This document shows, piece by piece, positions 32,714-43,830 of a DNA stretch of 64,000 nucleotides. Numbering within the stretch: the first letter of the stretch is position 1; each line of letters starts with the position of its first letter. The stretch is taken from assembly GCF_040183065.1 (NCBI RefSeq), contig NC_091119.1, forward strand, positions 198,198,543-198,262,542. The letters run 5' to 3'. The position numbers and the translations under genes are program-made. This stretch comes from Periplaneta americana (taxonomy: Eukaryota > Arthropoda > Insecta > Blattodea > Blattidae). Under the pieces are notes generated by a model. The model saw only the letters and a program-made list of their open reading frames with translations. It was not told where the DNA came from and ran no database searches.

Positions 32714-33956
32714 CAGTGGCGGCTCGTGGCTGAAAATGAGAGTGTGCTACAATATTGGAAATTCACTTTTAAAAAGTCGTTAAATTTGGTTGTTCTACTC
32801 ACTAGTGGAGTAGTGTGAAGATCATGCTGCAGAAGCTGTCAATCAGTGTTCCCAACACATAAATTGTATCCCTGTCAGTCTAACACCTGAAAATCCGTTC
32901 AAATTAAAAAAATAATAAGACCCACTCAATATATCTATATAAAAATGAAAGCAAATATTAACGCAACTTCCTTACCAATCTTGATTAAAATAATAGTAAT
33001 TAATCCACATCATCTGCCTCTACTTCTGCAGTTGATGTGCAGGGTTGGTCTATGTTCCCCCAGAAATTAAACAATTAAAAGTGACAGCAGCTAAAAATAG
33101 TCAAAAGACGATGTAAACAGTAATTTCCGCCAGAAAATCCGTCACCCATCAAAGCCATTCTTTTCTGTCCGCTACATTGAAATTCCGTCAGTTTTGATGG
33201 AACTGACGGAATTTCCGTCCAGTTGGAGACACTGCTGCTAATTACTTTGGAGTTCAACCCCTCCATGTCGGCAACCAGCAATTAAAATTCTGAATTCGAA
33301 TAGCATTCCAATGCATTCAGGCCATCTGTCGGAAGGTTGAAAGAGTGCAATAAGAGTACAGCATCTTTTAATTAAATCGTATTAAATATAGTACATATAA
33401 ATAAGCTAATAATAAATGTTATAAACAATACGTTTCAGTTTTACAGGAAAGTTTAATAATTAGCATGAGAATTAAATAGTCGTCCCTACATTCTGTGATC
33501 AGAACTTCTAAAATAGAAACAAACTCACAAATAGTACATGACTGCTTCTCCGCGAAATTGTTTGTAGATTGTATCACCCATCAATACAAACTGTCACTCA
33601 CTCCTGACTGGTTGTAGATTTGATAAAACGCCAATGCGAACGAGTCACTTCAATTCGCTGCTTTCCCTTGCAGCTCACCATAGATTACGTCATACAACAA
33701 GCGAATGTAAGCTCTCTGCACATGTGCAAGGTTCGTTGCATTTCACTGCTGTTCACTGCGATAAGGAAGTCAGCACACATTACCGACCGGGACTTGCAGA
33801 CAATGCACAAGCTATAGACAATAGCAGTTCCTGATTCTGCGTGCATTGGAACACGTAACACGAATGAAAGAAAGAAAACGTAAATACGATTATGTTAGGG
33901 AAAGAAAATTAACTGTGTGCTGCAGGACTGCAACACATAAAGAGCAGCCGCCACTG
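32714..33956. mobile_element. Non-autonomous hAT element, 1243 bp
   Basis: CAGTGGCGGCTCGTGG at 32714 and GAGCAGCCGCCACTG ending at 33956 are inverted ends, flanked by a perfect 8-bp duplication TATAGAAG (32706-32713 and 33957-33964). It is the same terminal family as 1156-2185. No transposase was recognised. An internal inverted AATTCCGTCAGTTTTGATGG / CTGACGGAATTTCCGTC pair is near 33180-33220. Confidence 0.92.
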
Positions 33957-34034
33957 TATAGAAGAGATAAATTTAATAATGTTAATGGGTTTCCCATCCT
34001 TATTTTTTCAATACTTGAAACTTTCACTAAATAC

Positions 34035-34259
34035 GATCGGCCTGGTTGATGCAGTTGATATAGTGCTGGTCTTCTATGCCCGAGGTTGTGGGTTCAATCC
34101 AGGGCCAGGTCGATGGCATTTAAGTGTGCTTAAATGTGACAGGCTCGTGTCATTAGATTTACTGGCATGTAAAAGAACTCCTGCAGGACAAAATTCTTGC
34201 ACACCGGCGACGCTGATATAACCTTGGCAGTTGCAAGTGTCGTTAAATAAAACATAACA
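34035..34259 (+). mobile_element. SINE family A, full-length reference copy
   Basis: The 225-bp copy is flanked by a perfect 13-bp duplication TTTCACTAAATAC (34022-34034 and 34260-34272). It starts GATCGGCCTGGTTGATGCAG. The B box GGTTCAATCC is at about 34092. The core contains CTCCTGCAGGAC and the 3' part GTCGTTAAATAAAACATAAC. It defines the family split at 1076-2305. Confidence 0.93.
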
Positions 34260-34272
34260 TTTCACTAAATAC

Positions 34273-34695
34273 ACTCTTGAAGGGAAAGTAGTACGAATGT
34301 GGCTTCCAGGCTTAGCTTCCTGTAAAGCTAATTTGAATAATATTAAAGGGAAAAATTGTTCCGGGACTGGGTATCGAACCTCGGTATTTTTGTATGATGT
34401 CATCTTGTGTAAATTGTGTGCATTTTCTTGTGTGTTCCGTGTTCATCTCTTCATTTGCATCACACAATACACCAGTGTGTGCAATCTTTTAATTAAATGC
34501 CAGTCGTAGGGTTGCCAAATTTTCAAAGTAAAAACATTTTATCGACTTTTTTAGTGACTCATGCTTTCCTAATTTCTATTAAAAAAATTACTTATTTAAG
34601 GATTACACATACAACCATTGTACATACATTCACATTTTTATGTCTTAGTATTTAATTTTTAACGACACTTTCTATTTTAAAACTGATTTAGCAAT
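34273..34695. other. Intergenic DNA with a possible old hAT end at 34507
   Basis: TAGGGTTGCCAAATTTTC at 34507 may pair with TGACAATCCTAG ending at 36043, bounding an older element around the hAT C-terminal remnant. The flanking 8-mers do not match, so this is tentative. Confidence 0.4.
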
Positions 34696-34882
34696 TTACT
34701 GTCATTTTTTAATACATTATAAAACTCTTTACAGGGCATGTCAAAATTCATAACAATTTGAAACTCTGAATTTATCAGTTTTGGTGAGCATCTGTTGCTC
34801 ACATCAGTCCACGTGTTCTTCATCATTAAAAACACTCGTTTCACAAATGCATTCGATCCAGGTATGCTCAGTATGAAAGATA
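34696..34882 (-). pseudogene. hAT transposase C-terminal (dimerisation) remnant
   Basis: On the minus strand, LSIPGSNAFVKRVFLMMKN is followed by TWTDVSNRCSPKL and FYNVLKNDSKLLNQ, an open stretch of about 60 codons. The PGSNA-x-V-x-R-x-F pattern is the conserved hAT C-terminal block. The remainder of the gene is missing or displaced by the element at 34961. Confidence 0.8.
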
Positions 34883-34960
34883 TGAGTCTACCACTACTAC
34901 ATCCATTGATAGCAGTATTGATTGTAACAATGAGTGATCTCTGCGACTATCAATTATAAG

Positions 34961-35808
34961 TAGAGACCGGATTTTTATGTAATTACATATTATATTCCTT
35001 TCAACCTAACCGTATATAAATAACAAATCTTTGCGAATCTTGTAATTACCATTAATATAATCAAATTTGATACTACATATTTTTGCATATTTACCCCACA
35101 TTACATATTATGGCTTCGTATTACATAAATCTACATTTTTGGGGGGTTTATTCATTTTTACTTCTCTAAAAGGGGAAAAAAAAATTCTGTTAGGGAAGTT
35201 TACAGTTTGAAATACACAGATTTAAAAAGCCTTTTTACCTACCCAAGAAAAGATATATTTTGGCACGAAACATAACGTCCTTAGTTCCATGCAAACAACA
35301 GTTTGTAAATGCCTATAGTTTGAGGTTTTAGTAGGTACTTTGTTTCTTACAGCAGCTAAAACGCATGTGTCCCACATCTCCTCTTATTTTCTCCTAATCC
35401 AGTAAAGCGAAACAGTGCTTGCAGTAATGTTGTGTCATTCATTTCACTCAGTTCTCTAGTTTTAGTACTTACGGTATAAAGTGCAAGTGAGTTTATCTAC
35501 TGCTTTGAACTACCAGTAACTAAAATGGCCCCTGTATCTTCAATCCTAATGACAAAAATAAAATCATGGATTGCGATGGACGAAGGTATCACTACAGATG
35601 GAAAAATTGCAATGTGTCAAGTATGCAGTAAAAAAGTCGGGTGCTCTATGAAATCACAACTGGAGAGTCTTACCTATCCTATACCTGCCACATATTGATA
35701 TTAAATATTTTCATGATTTTACATATTTTGGTACATATTCAGCTTATTTTTCTTACATAAATATGTACATATTTCACACCTTGATATTACATAAAAATCC
35801 GGTTCCTA
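34961..35808 (+). mobile_element. hAT element, 848 bp, with BED-finger remnant
   Basis: TAGAGACCGGATTTTTATGT at 34961 is mirrored by ACATAAAAATCCGGTTCCTA ending at 35808. A perfect 8-bp duplication ATTATAAG flanks it (34953-34960 and 35809-35816). The interior has lost most of the transposase. Confidence 0.92.
35525..35698 (+). pseudogene. N-terminal BED-type zinc finger of a hAT transposase
   Basis: MAPVSSILMTKIKSWIAMD then KIAMCQVCSKKVGCSMKSQL, stopped by TGA at about 35696. C-x2-C spacing in a short N-terminal segment is a BED finger. The His half of the finger is lost in the deletion, so it would not fold as a full zinc finger. Confidence 0.75.
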
Positions 35809-35816
35809 ATTATAAG

Positions 35817-36180
35817 CAATGGAGTGATCTTGCAATAGTACCAACGTGAAAATGTTTTCAAAATCTAAATCCCAGCGATAAAATAACAAAAATAATATAA
35901 ACTGTTATACAGTATTTTACTATTACCCAACACCAAATTCGAAATAGAGGAAGAAAGTGTTGTACAGGGGAATAAAAACTTAAGGCCACATTAGCATCCA
36001 GAAAAAGTAAGAACACAGAAAAACATACAACCTGACAATCCTAGTTGGTCAAAACAGCCGATTGAAGGGGCCTACTCTGCATGAAAATTTGTGGATTGGT
36101 TCTCTGAATCATATACAACTTTTTATGTTAAAAATGAAAAATCGAAGCTAAGAATTTAGCTATAATAACGACTTTGAGAT
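35817..36180. other. Intergenic DNA, nothing recognised
   Basis: Sequence between the hAT element and the inverted repeat at 36181. No feature was supported. Confidence 0.45.
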
Positions 36181-36304
36181 GTTAAATGAAAACTAAGTGG
36201 TAAATTACCTAGTTGACCAGTTTCGACTTCGTATCAGCCATCTTCAGAACTAGTGAGATCCTTGCTAGTCAACCAGGTATTTTACCACTTAGTTTCCATT
36301 TAAC
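36181..36304. repeat. 40-bp inverted repeat enclosing a hammerhead-like motif
   Basis: The arms 36181-36220 (GTTAAATGAAAACTAAGTGG...) and 36265-36304 (inverse) match with few differences and enclose about 44 bp. The minus strand of the left arm and loop carries the hammerhead-like core. No coding is present. Confidence 0.88.
36209..36253 (-). ncRNA. Hammerhead-ribozyme-like motif with GUC cleavage triplet
   Basis: On the minus strand, stem I is CTAGTT / AACTAG (6 perfect pairs). The core is CTGAAGA and stem II is GGCT / AGTC around GATACGA, including one G-U pair. GAAA follows, stem III is a single C-G pair around TG, and cleavage would be at GTC. An unpaired T lies between core and stem II, as in the PLE copies. 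Every invariant core base is present. It is the best-formed example in the window. Activity is not shown. Confidence 0.6.
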
Positions 36305-36777
36305 ACCTGAAAGTTGTTATAACTAAATTGTTAAGTGATACAAAGTGTATCATTGTAATCAAGATGTATAGAAAAACGAATTTTTTTAACAGAATTGACA
36401 AAATTTCACTTCGGTGTAACCTTAAGGAAACCATCTTTATGGGAAAATATCTGCAGTGCTCGGGAAAAGTGACATAAGTCAGTTTCCACAAACCTTTTTT
36501 GATAATTTATTGACAACTTACACTGGTTTATGTCGATTTGATTTTTTTTCTGTATGAATTATTGTAATGGGAGAAATACTTATGTCTCTTTTCCCAAGCG
36601 ACCAGATGTTCCGTAAGTTGTCAATAATTAATAAAAAAGATTTGTGGAAACTGACTTGTGTCACTTTTCCCAAGCACTCCAGATATATTCGTCCCAAATA
36701 ATTTGCACATTATTGTAAATTAATTTCAATCCTATATACATTATGAAAACTGAATCTTGTTGCTTGGAATGGTTTAT
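36305..36777. other. Intergenic DNA with an internal imperfect repeat
   Basis: GGGAAAAGTGACATAAGTCAG near 36463 and an inverted relative near 36650 (CTGACTTGTGTCACTTTTCCC) frame about 210 bp, probably a small MITE. Boundaries were not resolved. Confidence 0.5.
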
Positions 36778-36781
36778 TTAA

Positions 36782-37760
36782 GGGAAGACTCCACTAAAAA
36801 TCATGAAAATTTTTCCAAATTTTTTTTAGCTATTTCACTTATTCAGGATTTATATTTTCATACCCCAAATGGATTCAGCTCAATTCTGATTACAAATACT
36901 CGTATGCTTACACTTTTTAAAAAAGGCTGGATGGGGGCGTGGAATTTAAAGAGCTGTCAAAATTGTTTTTCATCGAAGAATTCTTTTTTAAAATTTCTGA
37001 TTACAAATCTAGTAACTTTTTGTTAGCTCCCTGAAGTTACTAGATGAATGTAGCGGAGGAGAATATTAATTTACATAAATATTAATTTTATTTTCAAATC
37101 TATTTTTCTGTGTTCATTTTTGTTGATTCAACACCAACTTTCTTATGCCAAATATTAATCAATCTGGATGAAATTTTTACTGCAAGTATTTATGAGGTAG
37201 CTTCATGTTTCTATGCATTTATTTTGTGAGAAATGCTGCTAGTTTATTTTCTTAAGAAAAATATTAATAAAATAAACTAGCAACATTAAGAAAAATAAAC
37301 TAGCAGCATTTCTCACAAAATAAAGCATAGAAACATGCAGCTACCTCATAAATACTTGCAGTAAAAATTTCATCCAGATTGATTAATATTTGGCATAAGA
37401 AAGTTGGTGTTGAATCAACAAAAATGAACACAGAAAAATAGATTTGAAAATAAAATTAATATTTATGTAAATTAATATTCTCCTCCGCTACATTCATCTA
37501 GTAACTTCAGGGAGCTAACAAAAAGTTACTAGATTTGTAATCAGAAATTTTAAAAAAGAAATCTTCGATGAAAAACAATTTTGACAGCTCTTTAAATTCC
37601 ACACCCCCTTCTAGCCTTAATTTAAAAAGTGTTAACATACGAGTATTTGTAATCAGAATTGAGCTGAATCCATTTGGGGTATAAAAATATAAATTCTGAA
37701 TAAGTGAAATAGCTAAAAAAAATTTGGAAAAATTTTCATCATTTTCAGTGGAGTTTTCCC
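36782..37760. mobile_element. 979-bp foldback element with ~475-bp arms, TTAA-flanked
   Basis: The left arm 36782-37255 (GGGAAGACTCCACT...) and right arm 37286-37760 (...AGTGGAGTTTTCCC) are near-perfect inverse copies around a 30-bp spacer. TTAA lies on both sides (36778-36781 and 37761-37764). TTAA duplication is the piggyBac habit, but the GGG start is not the usual CCC end, so the superfamily is unsure. No transposase is present. Open frames in each arm are mirror images and not genes. Confidence 0.9.
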
Positions 37761-37764
37761 TTAA

Positions 37765-40594
37765 TGTATTATATAAGATCACTGGAAACAAATGCGTACC
37801 AATTTAAAAAGAAATCCTATCTGTTATTGTAGGATTGTTAATAGAGAGAATAATCCATCATCTTGTGTGACCTCAGCAAGGTGATGAGACGTGGACCTCA
37901 CTATTAAAATGGCAGACTACCAATTCAACTTGAAAAATTCACCAATTCAGCTATGGTATAGCACTAGCACCGCGTCCTTGTCTCTAGCATTCATTTGTTT
38001 TTGTTGTAAACTTTGAAAAATGCAATTGAAAGCTAAAATAGGGACATAAGATGTACTGCATGTCCAACTGTCAGTGAAACTAGATAAACTATGGAATTAG
38101 GTATTTCCAGTAGGTCTACATCTTTAAACAAAGAGCATCAGTTGTATTCGGAAGAAGTAATATTAAGTAGATGAGAAGTTGACAATGATAAAGTTTTATA
38201 ATTGAACCAACCTTGTACCGAGGTTGCCAAAGCATAGTATTTTGATTTTCTCAGTTCTGAGGTTGCAGTTTGAACTCCATTATGGAATGGGTGTTTGTAC
38301 ATGGTGATTTTTATATTCCTTCAGCAAAATGATCTCATACTGCCATCTCCAGTAGGCTTGGGATTTGATATGTAACTGGAAACTGAAAGGATTAGCAAAT
38401 GATTTGATGTAATTCTAGTACTTGTGGTTCCTTAGCTTGGATCTCATTTGTAAGACATAAGAAGAACTTGTTCCTGGAGTGATAGAATGTCCTAAAAATA
38501 CAGTATATATAATATATTGTGCAGTCATATCTGAAATAATTAATCACAACATAAAAATTCTGGAAATTTATCATACTCCTTGGTAATATATAAAACTTTT
38601 TACTAAACTATATTACAGAAGACATGATTCCACACTGAACCACTTTATAATCATAATGATGTAATTTTTTTAATGTGTGGTCCTCTTAAATAATTTTAAT
38701 AACTTCATGTCAAACCACGTCCATCCAAAATGAATGCTATGAAATGTTGAAAACTGTTGTTGTTAAAGATACTTGCAGTATGACTGCTGTTTATGTATTA
38801 AACGTTGTTTGAAACAATTTCTTCTCTGTCATTTTTTACTGAACAACTCACAGACAAGCTATTGGAGATGTTGTTATTGCGGGATTGTGCAACTGTCAAT
38901 TTTTTTCTGCTTTGCCTTGTGATGAATTTGCAAACGCAAGTTTCCGTATTGCCTTATGGAATAGGGATGGTTCAGCTATTAGGGTTAAAAGTTGCAGGTT
39001 CTTAGCATTTACCTTCTTGTGCTGCATAGTGGTACAAATTTTTAAAACAGCACTGCAACTACATTGAACTGGAAAAAAAAAATTGTTTGGTTTGTGCTTT
39101 CAAAGTTCTACATATCCGATCTGAACTGAATAACCCTATAATGCAAAAATAATTTTAAATTCTGTATTTTAGCTTTCACTTGGATATATTTTTAAATGGC
39201 CAAGTTCCAAACCAACTGTCCAGAAATTTTTTATGTATTTATTTTGTCACATTGTAAAACTGTCCAAATTGTAACTTTAGAATTAAAAATACTGTGTGTA
39301 AATTTAATGAAAACAATAATATTTAACCATAATCCATCCTAGAAATTTTGTCCAAGTAAGTCATACCGTTCCACTTCTAGAATGATCACCATAAACATTA
39401 ATCTATAAATGTTAAAAATATAAAAATCATTCCATTCCAAAATTTATTAATAAATTATAGAGAAGAATTTTTTAACTTCTCAGTCCAAAATATTTGCCAT
39501 ACATTAGTAGAGTTTTAGATAATGAAGTAACATAATTCTTGGGTGTATGTATTGGTGTGTTTAAATGTTTAAGTTAACATCAATAAAACCCTCTCTCCCA
39601 CTAGATGGCAGAGCGTTGAAAAATGAGTATGTAGGTATACACAGTGTGAAGCAACAGTGACAAATGAATGTCAATGCTAACTCACCATTTTATTGCAACA
39701 GAAAGTATTTCCTTCTTTCGTTTCTGCATTGTAGAAAGTTCCAACAAGAATCAAACAAGCCATAGTTATTAGTGAAATTAATTTTAATTTGTAAATAAAG
39801 TCTTGCGCTCACTTTTCCTTCATACTTGTATAGTAACTAGGAAATCTATCAAGAATCCACATATGTATAAAGACCTTACCACTGTGGAATTTTTACGTTC
39901 AGTCCTGAACTTGCTACAACCAATCAGTCATTTCATTTCAGAATTATCTTTCATTTCCAGTAATGAGATGTAATTAATTGTTAATAGTTAATTCCTACAT
40001 GCACTTATGAAAAATGAGCGGATTTTGTTTTTGTTTTTGGACCTAAAACGTTGTTACTGCATTGGTTTTGCTCACACTTTGTTTTTATTTTTCGGGTTTG
40101 TTTAATGCATTGTCTAGTATTTACAATATAATGCTGATCTTTATTTTATAAATGTGAGTGCGGGACAAGAAAGTTGGGAATTGATAGCTCAGGTCAATCC
40201 AAAACGTATTCTATATCTGTATATTAATGTTGTAACTTTTGTTATTTAAAATAAAATGCACATGTACTTAAAAGTCAACGTCATTTCAAAACATCGGATA
40301 CTACTGACAATTGTTCCAGAAGCAGTGTTTTATAACAGTTCTTATGTATAATTTTACAATATGGATATGTTGGTTTATAAATAACAAAAATTTACATACA
40401 ATTTTTAAATTTAATTTTGTCAAGAAAAGGGAAACATTTGATTGTCGTATTGTAATAAACGTTGTGGTCTTTATTCTCATTCCTATTGTAAATATATCAT
40501 TGCTGTTTGTATATGTCGTGTGTTTTTCTGGGTATAGGACGTAGGGATCCAACATTGTCATAAGAAACCAATAAAAGCAATGAAGGAATAACGT
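37765..40594. other. Intergenic DNA, no gene or transposon recognised
   Basis: The longest stretch without identified repeats in the intergenic part. Short open frames lack motifs. A CTCF-like site is at 39598-39611. Confidence 0.45.
39598..39611 (+). promoter_or_regulatory. CTCF consensus-like site
   Basis: CCACTAGATGGCAG fits the conserved CTCF core (CC-A/C-G/C-T/C-AG-G/A-G/T-GGC-A/G-G/C) across all 14 positions. It lies in the repeat-poor intergenic stretch between Khc-73 and Rbx2. Occupancy is unknown, and a 14-bp match can arise by chance. Confidence 0.4.
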
Positions 40595-40745
40595 AATGAG
40601 TGGGCTATGTTTAGAAATTATCGGCTTTTACAATTTGTAAAACAAGAGAATATCATTTACAGTCACCAAGTCAAAACTTGATGTTCTCTTGTTTTATAAA
40701 TTGTCAAAGCCTGCTACATCATTTCTAAACATGGCCCACTGATTA
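40595..40745. mobile_element. ~150-bp hairpin MITE
   Basis: The left arm TAATGAGTGGGCTATGTTTA...GTAAAACAAGAGAA and right arm TTCTCTTGTTTTATAAATTG...GCCCACTGATTA are imperfect inverse copies of about 60 bp around a 20-bp loop. Confidence 0.75.
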
Positions 40746-41072
40746 AGTTACTTTTTTATTTTGTTAAGTTTATTTGTATAGTGGACTGCAAAAGAAATGC
40801 CAATACGAAATTATATAATTTTCTGAGGACTTTAGCAAATATGGCGAGGTGGAAAGCTCTTTTCCTGAGATTAATTTTTTTTTAAACATGGAAATACGAC
40901 TTTTATAATATGTTCACGTTATTATTTAATATGAATTGTTTTTAAATTATTCATATACTTTTACTTTACAACATTAATAGGAATACTACAAGAAAATAGC
41001 AAAAAAGCAGTTTATATGACATTCCACAGCCTTCCTTATTATCCATGGGTGCTGTCATTGTTACAATTGAGG

Positions 41073-41322
41073 GGCGTTTTCACAAAACTCGTTATCTACA
41101 TTTTTTTCGATTTTGAGGTTTTAGCGTATACTTGTGGTTTTGGGTCAGGAGAATCCAATGGTGCTATCAGAATTAAGCCTAAAGTTGGTAAGTATATCAG
41201 TAAATTGATCTTGAAATAAAAGAGATTTTTCAAAACTTGGTATCTACAGTTGTGTATTTTAGAAAAGAACTCTCTTGGAAAAAAAACAAGATTTTGTAGA
41301 TAACGAGTTTTGTGAAAACGCC
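41073..41322. mobile_element. 250-bp MITE with 28-bp perfect inverted repeats
   Basis: GGCGTTTTCACAAAACTCGT... at 41073-41100 is mirrored exactly at 41295-41322. The interior has a second weaker inverted pair (CAAAACTTGGTATCTACA near 41229). No TSD was identified. Confidence 0.82.
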
Positions 41323-41799
41323 ATGGCCAGTTATGTTTCATATTGTATTAACAAAAAATGTGTCAATCTTATTATAAATGTAAAATTTTGTTATAAGTAC
41401 ATAGGTATACAGAACTGAAAATTGAATCTAATTGATACATTTAACTACACATTTCTTCTTTGCATGGAATAAAAACTCTTTGGAAAATTCAGGTCAGTTC
41501 AGACGTGTTTGTATAATCATTTCATACATACAGCGAAGTCCTCGTAACATGATAATATTTCAAATCGATAGCGACTTTGACTCAGCATTTCTTTTGCAGC
41601 CCAGTGTACATGCTTTAACATCCGTGGTCATATCGCGTGTTTAGGATCTGTGGATATACCAGTAGGCTGTTTTTACTATTGTTGAGTTCCTGTTTTCTAT
41701 TGTGTATTGTAGATGCTTGTGTTCATATAAATGATTATAGATTTTATTAATGTTTTTTGATATCTGTGATTGAGGCAGTGAAGAATCATGGCATGTAAA

Positions 41800-41940
41800 T
41801 TTTCAATCTGACATTTGCCTTTTGTGACTGAAGGAAACCACGAAAAACCTCATTTAGATTGGTCGGCCTCAGGGTTTGAACCTGTGACTTCCCGAATGCG
41901 AGTCCCAAATGCTACTGTTTGAGCCAACTCCCTCAGTTTC
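41800..41940 (-). mobile_element. tRNA-derived SINE fragment, minus strand
   Basis: On the minus strand, GTTGGCTCAAACAGTAGCA (A-box-like) and GTCACAGGTTCAAACC (B-box-like) form a tRNA-type head, followed by a GGTTTTTCGTGGTTTCC body. It is truncated at the 3' side and is distinct from families A-E. Confidence 0.65.
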
Positions 41941-41944
41941 ATTG

Positions 41945-42664
41945 TTTTTTTTAATACATAGGTTTTTTTATGGCAATGTTAAATTTCTATGTCCTTTACG
42001 CAGAAAAACACACGATTTATCTTCAGATGTAAAATTTCAGTATAGGTGACGATCCTACATAATATGCCATCTTATGTCTCATTGACAAACATTTTGCTTC
42101 ATAATAAGCTGAGAACGTCAATAATTTCTTTAGTATTTTATCTGTTCATGAAGACTTTTAAGAAATCTATATTGGTTATGTAACTAATTTATTTCATATA
42201 TCGGTAGGTAATTAGATTCTATTGTAGCATGGAACCTGTTATTATTACGTCTTTTTTTTTATATATAGATTTATGAATCTGTCAAATAATTAGAAGGGTC
42301 ATTATTATTATTATTAACATTGCCACTGTTTATTGACATTATTGATAATGCCACTGAAGTAAGTAAACCTTTCGCCGAATAATAATTTTGTGAATATATC
42401 CTCTGTACATTTGTAACATTTACAGTACTTTCTTGAGAATGAATTTCGTGAGAAGATTTTGAGTCCCATACATAACCCCCAACTCAGTCTACATAAAACC
42501 AGCCATTACTTTTGATATGGATTTTAATGATTCATACAGAATTCTGTAACCCAGGTAAGACATTAGTGCCAAATATTGACAGTCATATCCACTGTTCTGT
42601 CTATATAAAAACATATACATTTGTAAAATGTAAAGGCATAATAATTTTATGGTGAAATCTATTA
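41945..42664. other. Intergenic DNA, nothing recognised
   Basis: AT-rich sequence with an ATT triplet run near 42301-42315. No feature was supported. Confidence 0.45.
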
Positions 42665-43479
42665 CAGTAGAACTTGGTTATAACAACATCCAAGGGACCT
42701 TAAAAATTATGTTGTTACAAATGAGTGTCGTAGTAACCGAGATTCACATTATCAATTTAGTAAGGTCGAAAATGAAAAATAACAAAATTAATTAGACTTA
42801 TTTTAGATTTATGTATTGACTTTTAAGCCTACAATGAATATAATAAAACACACGTAGATCTACAATTATAAATACAGTATTCTGTATTAAAACAGTTTGT
42901 TCAGTACTCACCAAACTATTTTACTTAGAAGTGAAATAATCAGTCATTTTACTCTGTTGTCTTCTACTTGCCCAATACACACTTTCTAGGGCTAAATTAC
43001 GTTCTATGTTCATAATTTCAGTTGCAATTTCACTGCTCCCTTCCCTAACTTCATAGAACATGTTCATAATTCTAATGGCTTCTAAAGCGTCACTCACTTC
43101 TTTTAGTGGCCATACTGCATTAAAATGTGTACACTTAGTGAAAACTTCCTGTCGAAACTGATCTAATACCGCATGAATTCGGCCAGGTTACAATGGGGTG
43201 GGGAATCCGCCTGCCTTCCAGAGGTCTATGATAGAAGGAGACTGTAAAGAATTTGTCAGGGTCAGATTTCAACAAAATATTTCTTAAAATACTTTGGTTC
43301 TTAGAAAATCTTATTCCAAACTGAGGTTGAAAATGACGTTATATGCGAGGTAGACGTTTGTCGTATTAAGCAAGGTAGGAAAGCATATGTCTTATGGGGA
43401 ATTAGTTGGGACCACAGAATATTTGACGTTATAGGCGAGGTGTCGCACAAAACGAGGTCACTATAACCAAGTTCTACTG
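42665..43479. mobile_element. Deleted pogo/Tigger-type element, 815 bp
   Basis: CAGTAGAACTTGGTTATA at 42665 is mirrored by TATAACCAAGTTCTACTG ending at 43479, with TA on both sides (42663-42664 and 43480-43481). It holds the transposase C-terminus on the minus strand. Confidence 0.9.
42921..43155 (-). pseudogene. C-terminus of a pogo/Tigger-type transposase
   Basis: On the minus strand, CTHFNAVWPLKEVSDALEAI leads to QSKMTDYFTSK with stop at 42921-42923. A short Lys-Met-Thr-Asp-Tyr-Phe ending is typical of Tigger-like enzymes. The DDE catalytic region is deleted. Confidence 0.75.
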
Positions 43480-43610
43480 TATATATAACGCAAAGTGATA
43501 AGAAATAACGCTTCACTCTTTAATATCTCTTATTTTTAATTAATTATAAACAAATGGTTATGTATTATGAGAGTAAAGACCAACAAATGAACATAATTAC
43601 CAAAACAGTA

Positions 43611-43830
43611 CTATAGTGGAATTAAAACAACAACCAACTTGTGAAATTTGAAGGCTTCAAGGGTTTCCATGGCGACATCCCTTCCCCTCTCTTTGTGGCC
43701 AATAAGACGCTATCACTCCCTCTTTCCTTCGCCTATATTGGACACACAAAAGAAAGGGAGAAGAGACATTGCCATGGAAACCCTTGACTCCTTCAAATGT
43801 CACAAATCAGTTGTTTTAATTGCACTATAG
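43611..43830. mobile_element. 220-bp MITE with ~70-bp inverted repeats
   Basis: CTATAGTGGAATTAAAACAAC at 43611 is mirrored by GTTGTTTTAATTGCACTATAG ending at 43830. Pairing continues inward through CAAGGGTTTCCATGG. If the ends are TAGTG..., a TA duplication flanks it, suggesting Tc1/mariner-type mobilisation. Confidence 0.82.

Noticed and set aside
36757-37791. Two similar open frames of about 90 codons on opposite strands
   Set aside because: They are mirror images in the arms of the foldback element, with no recognised protein motif.
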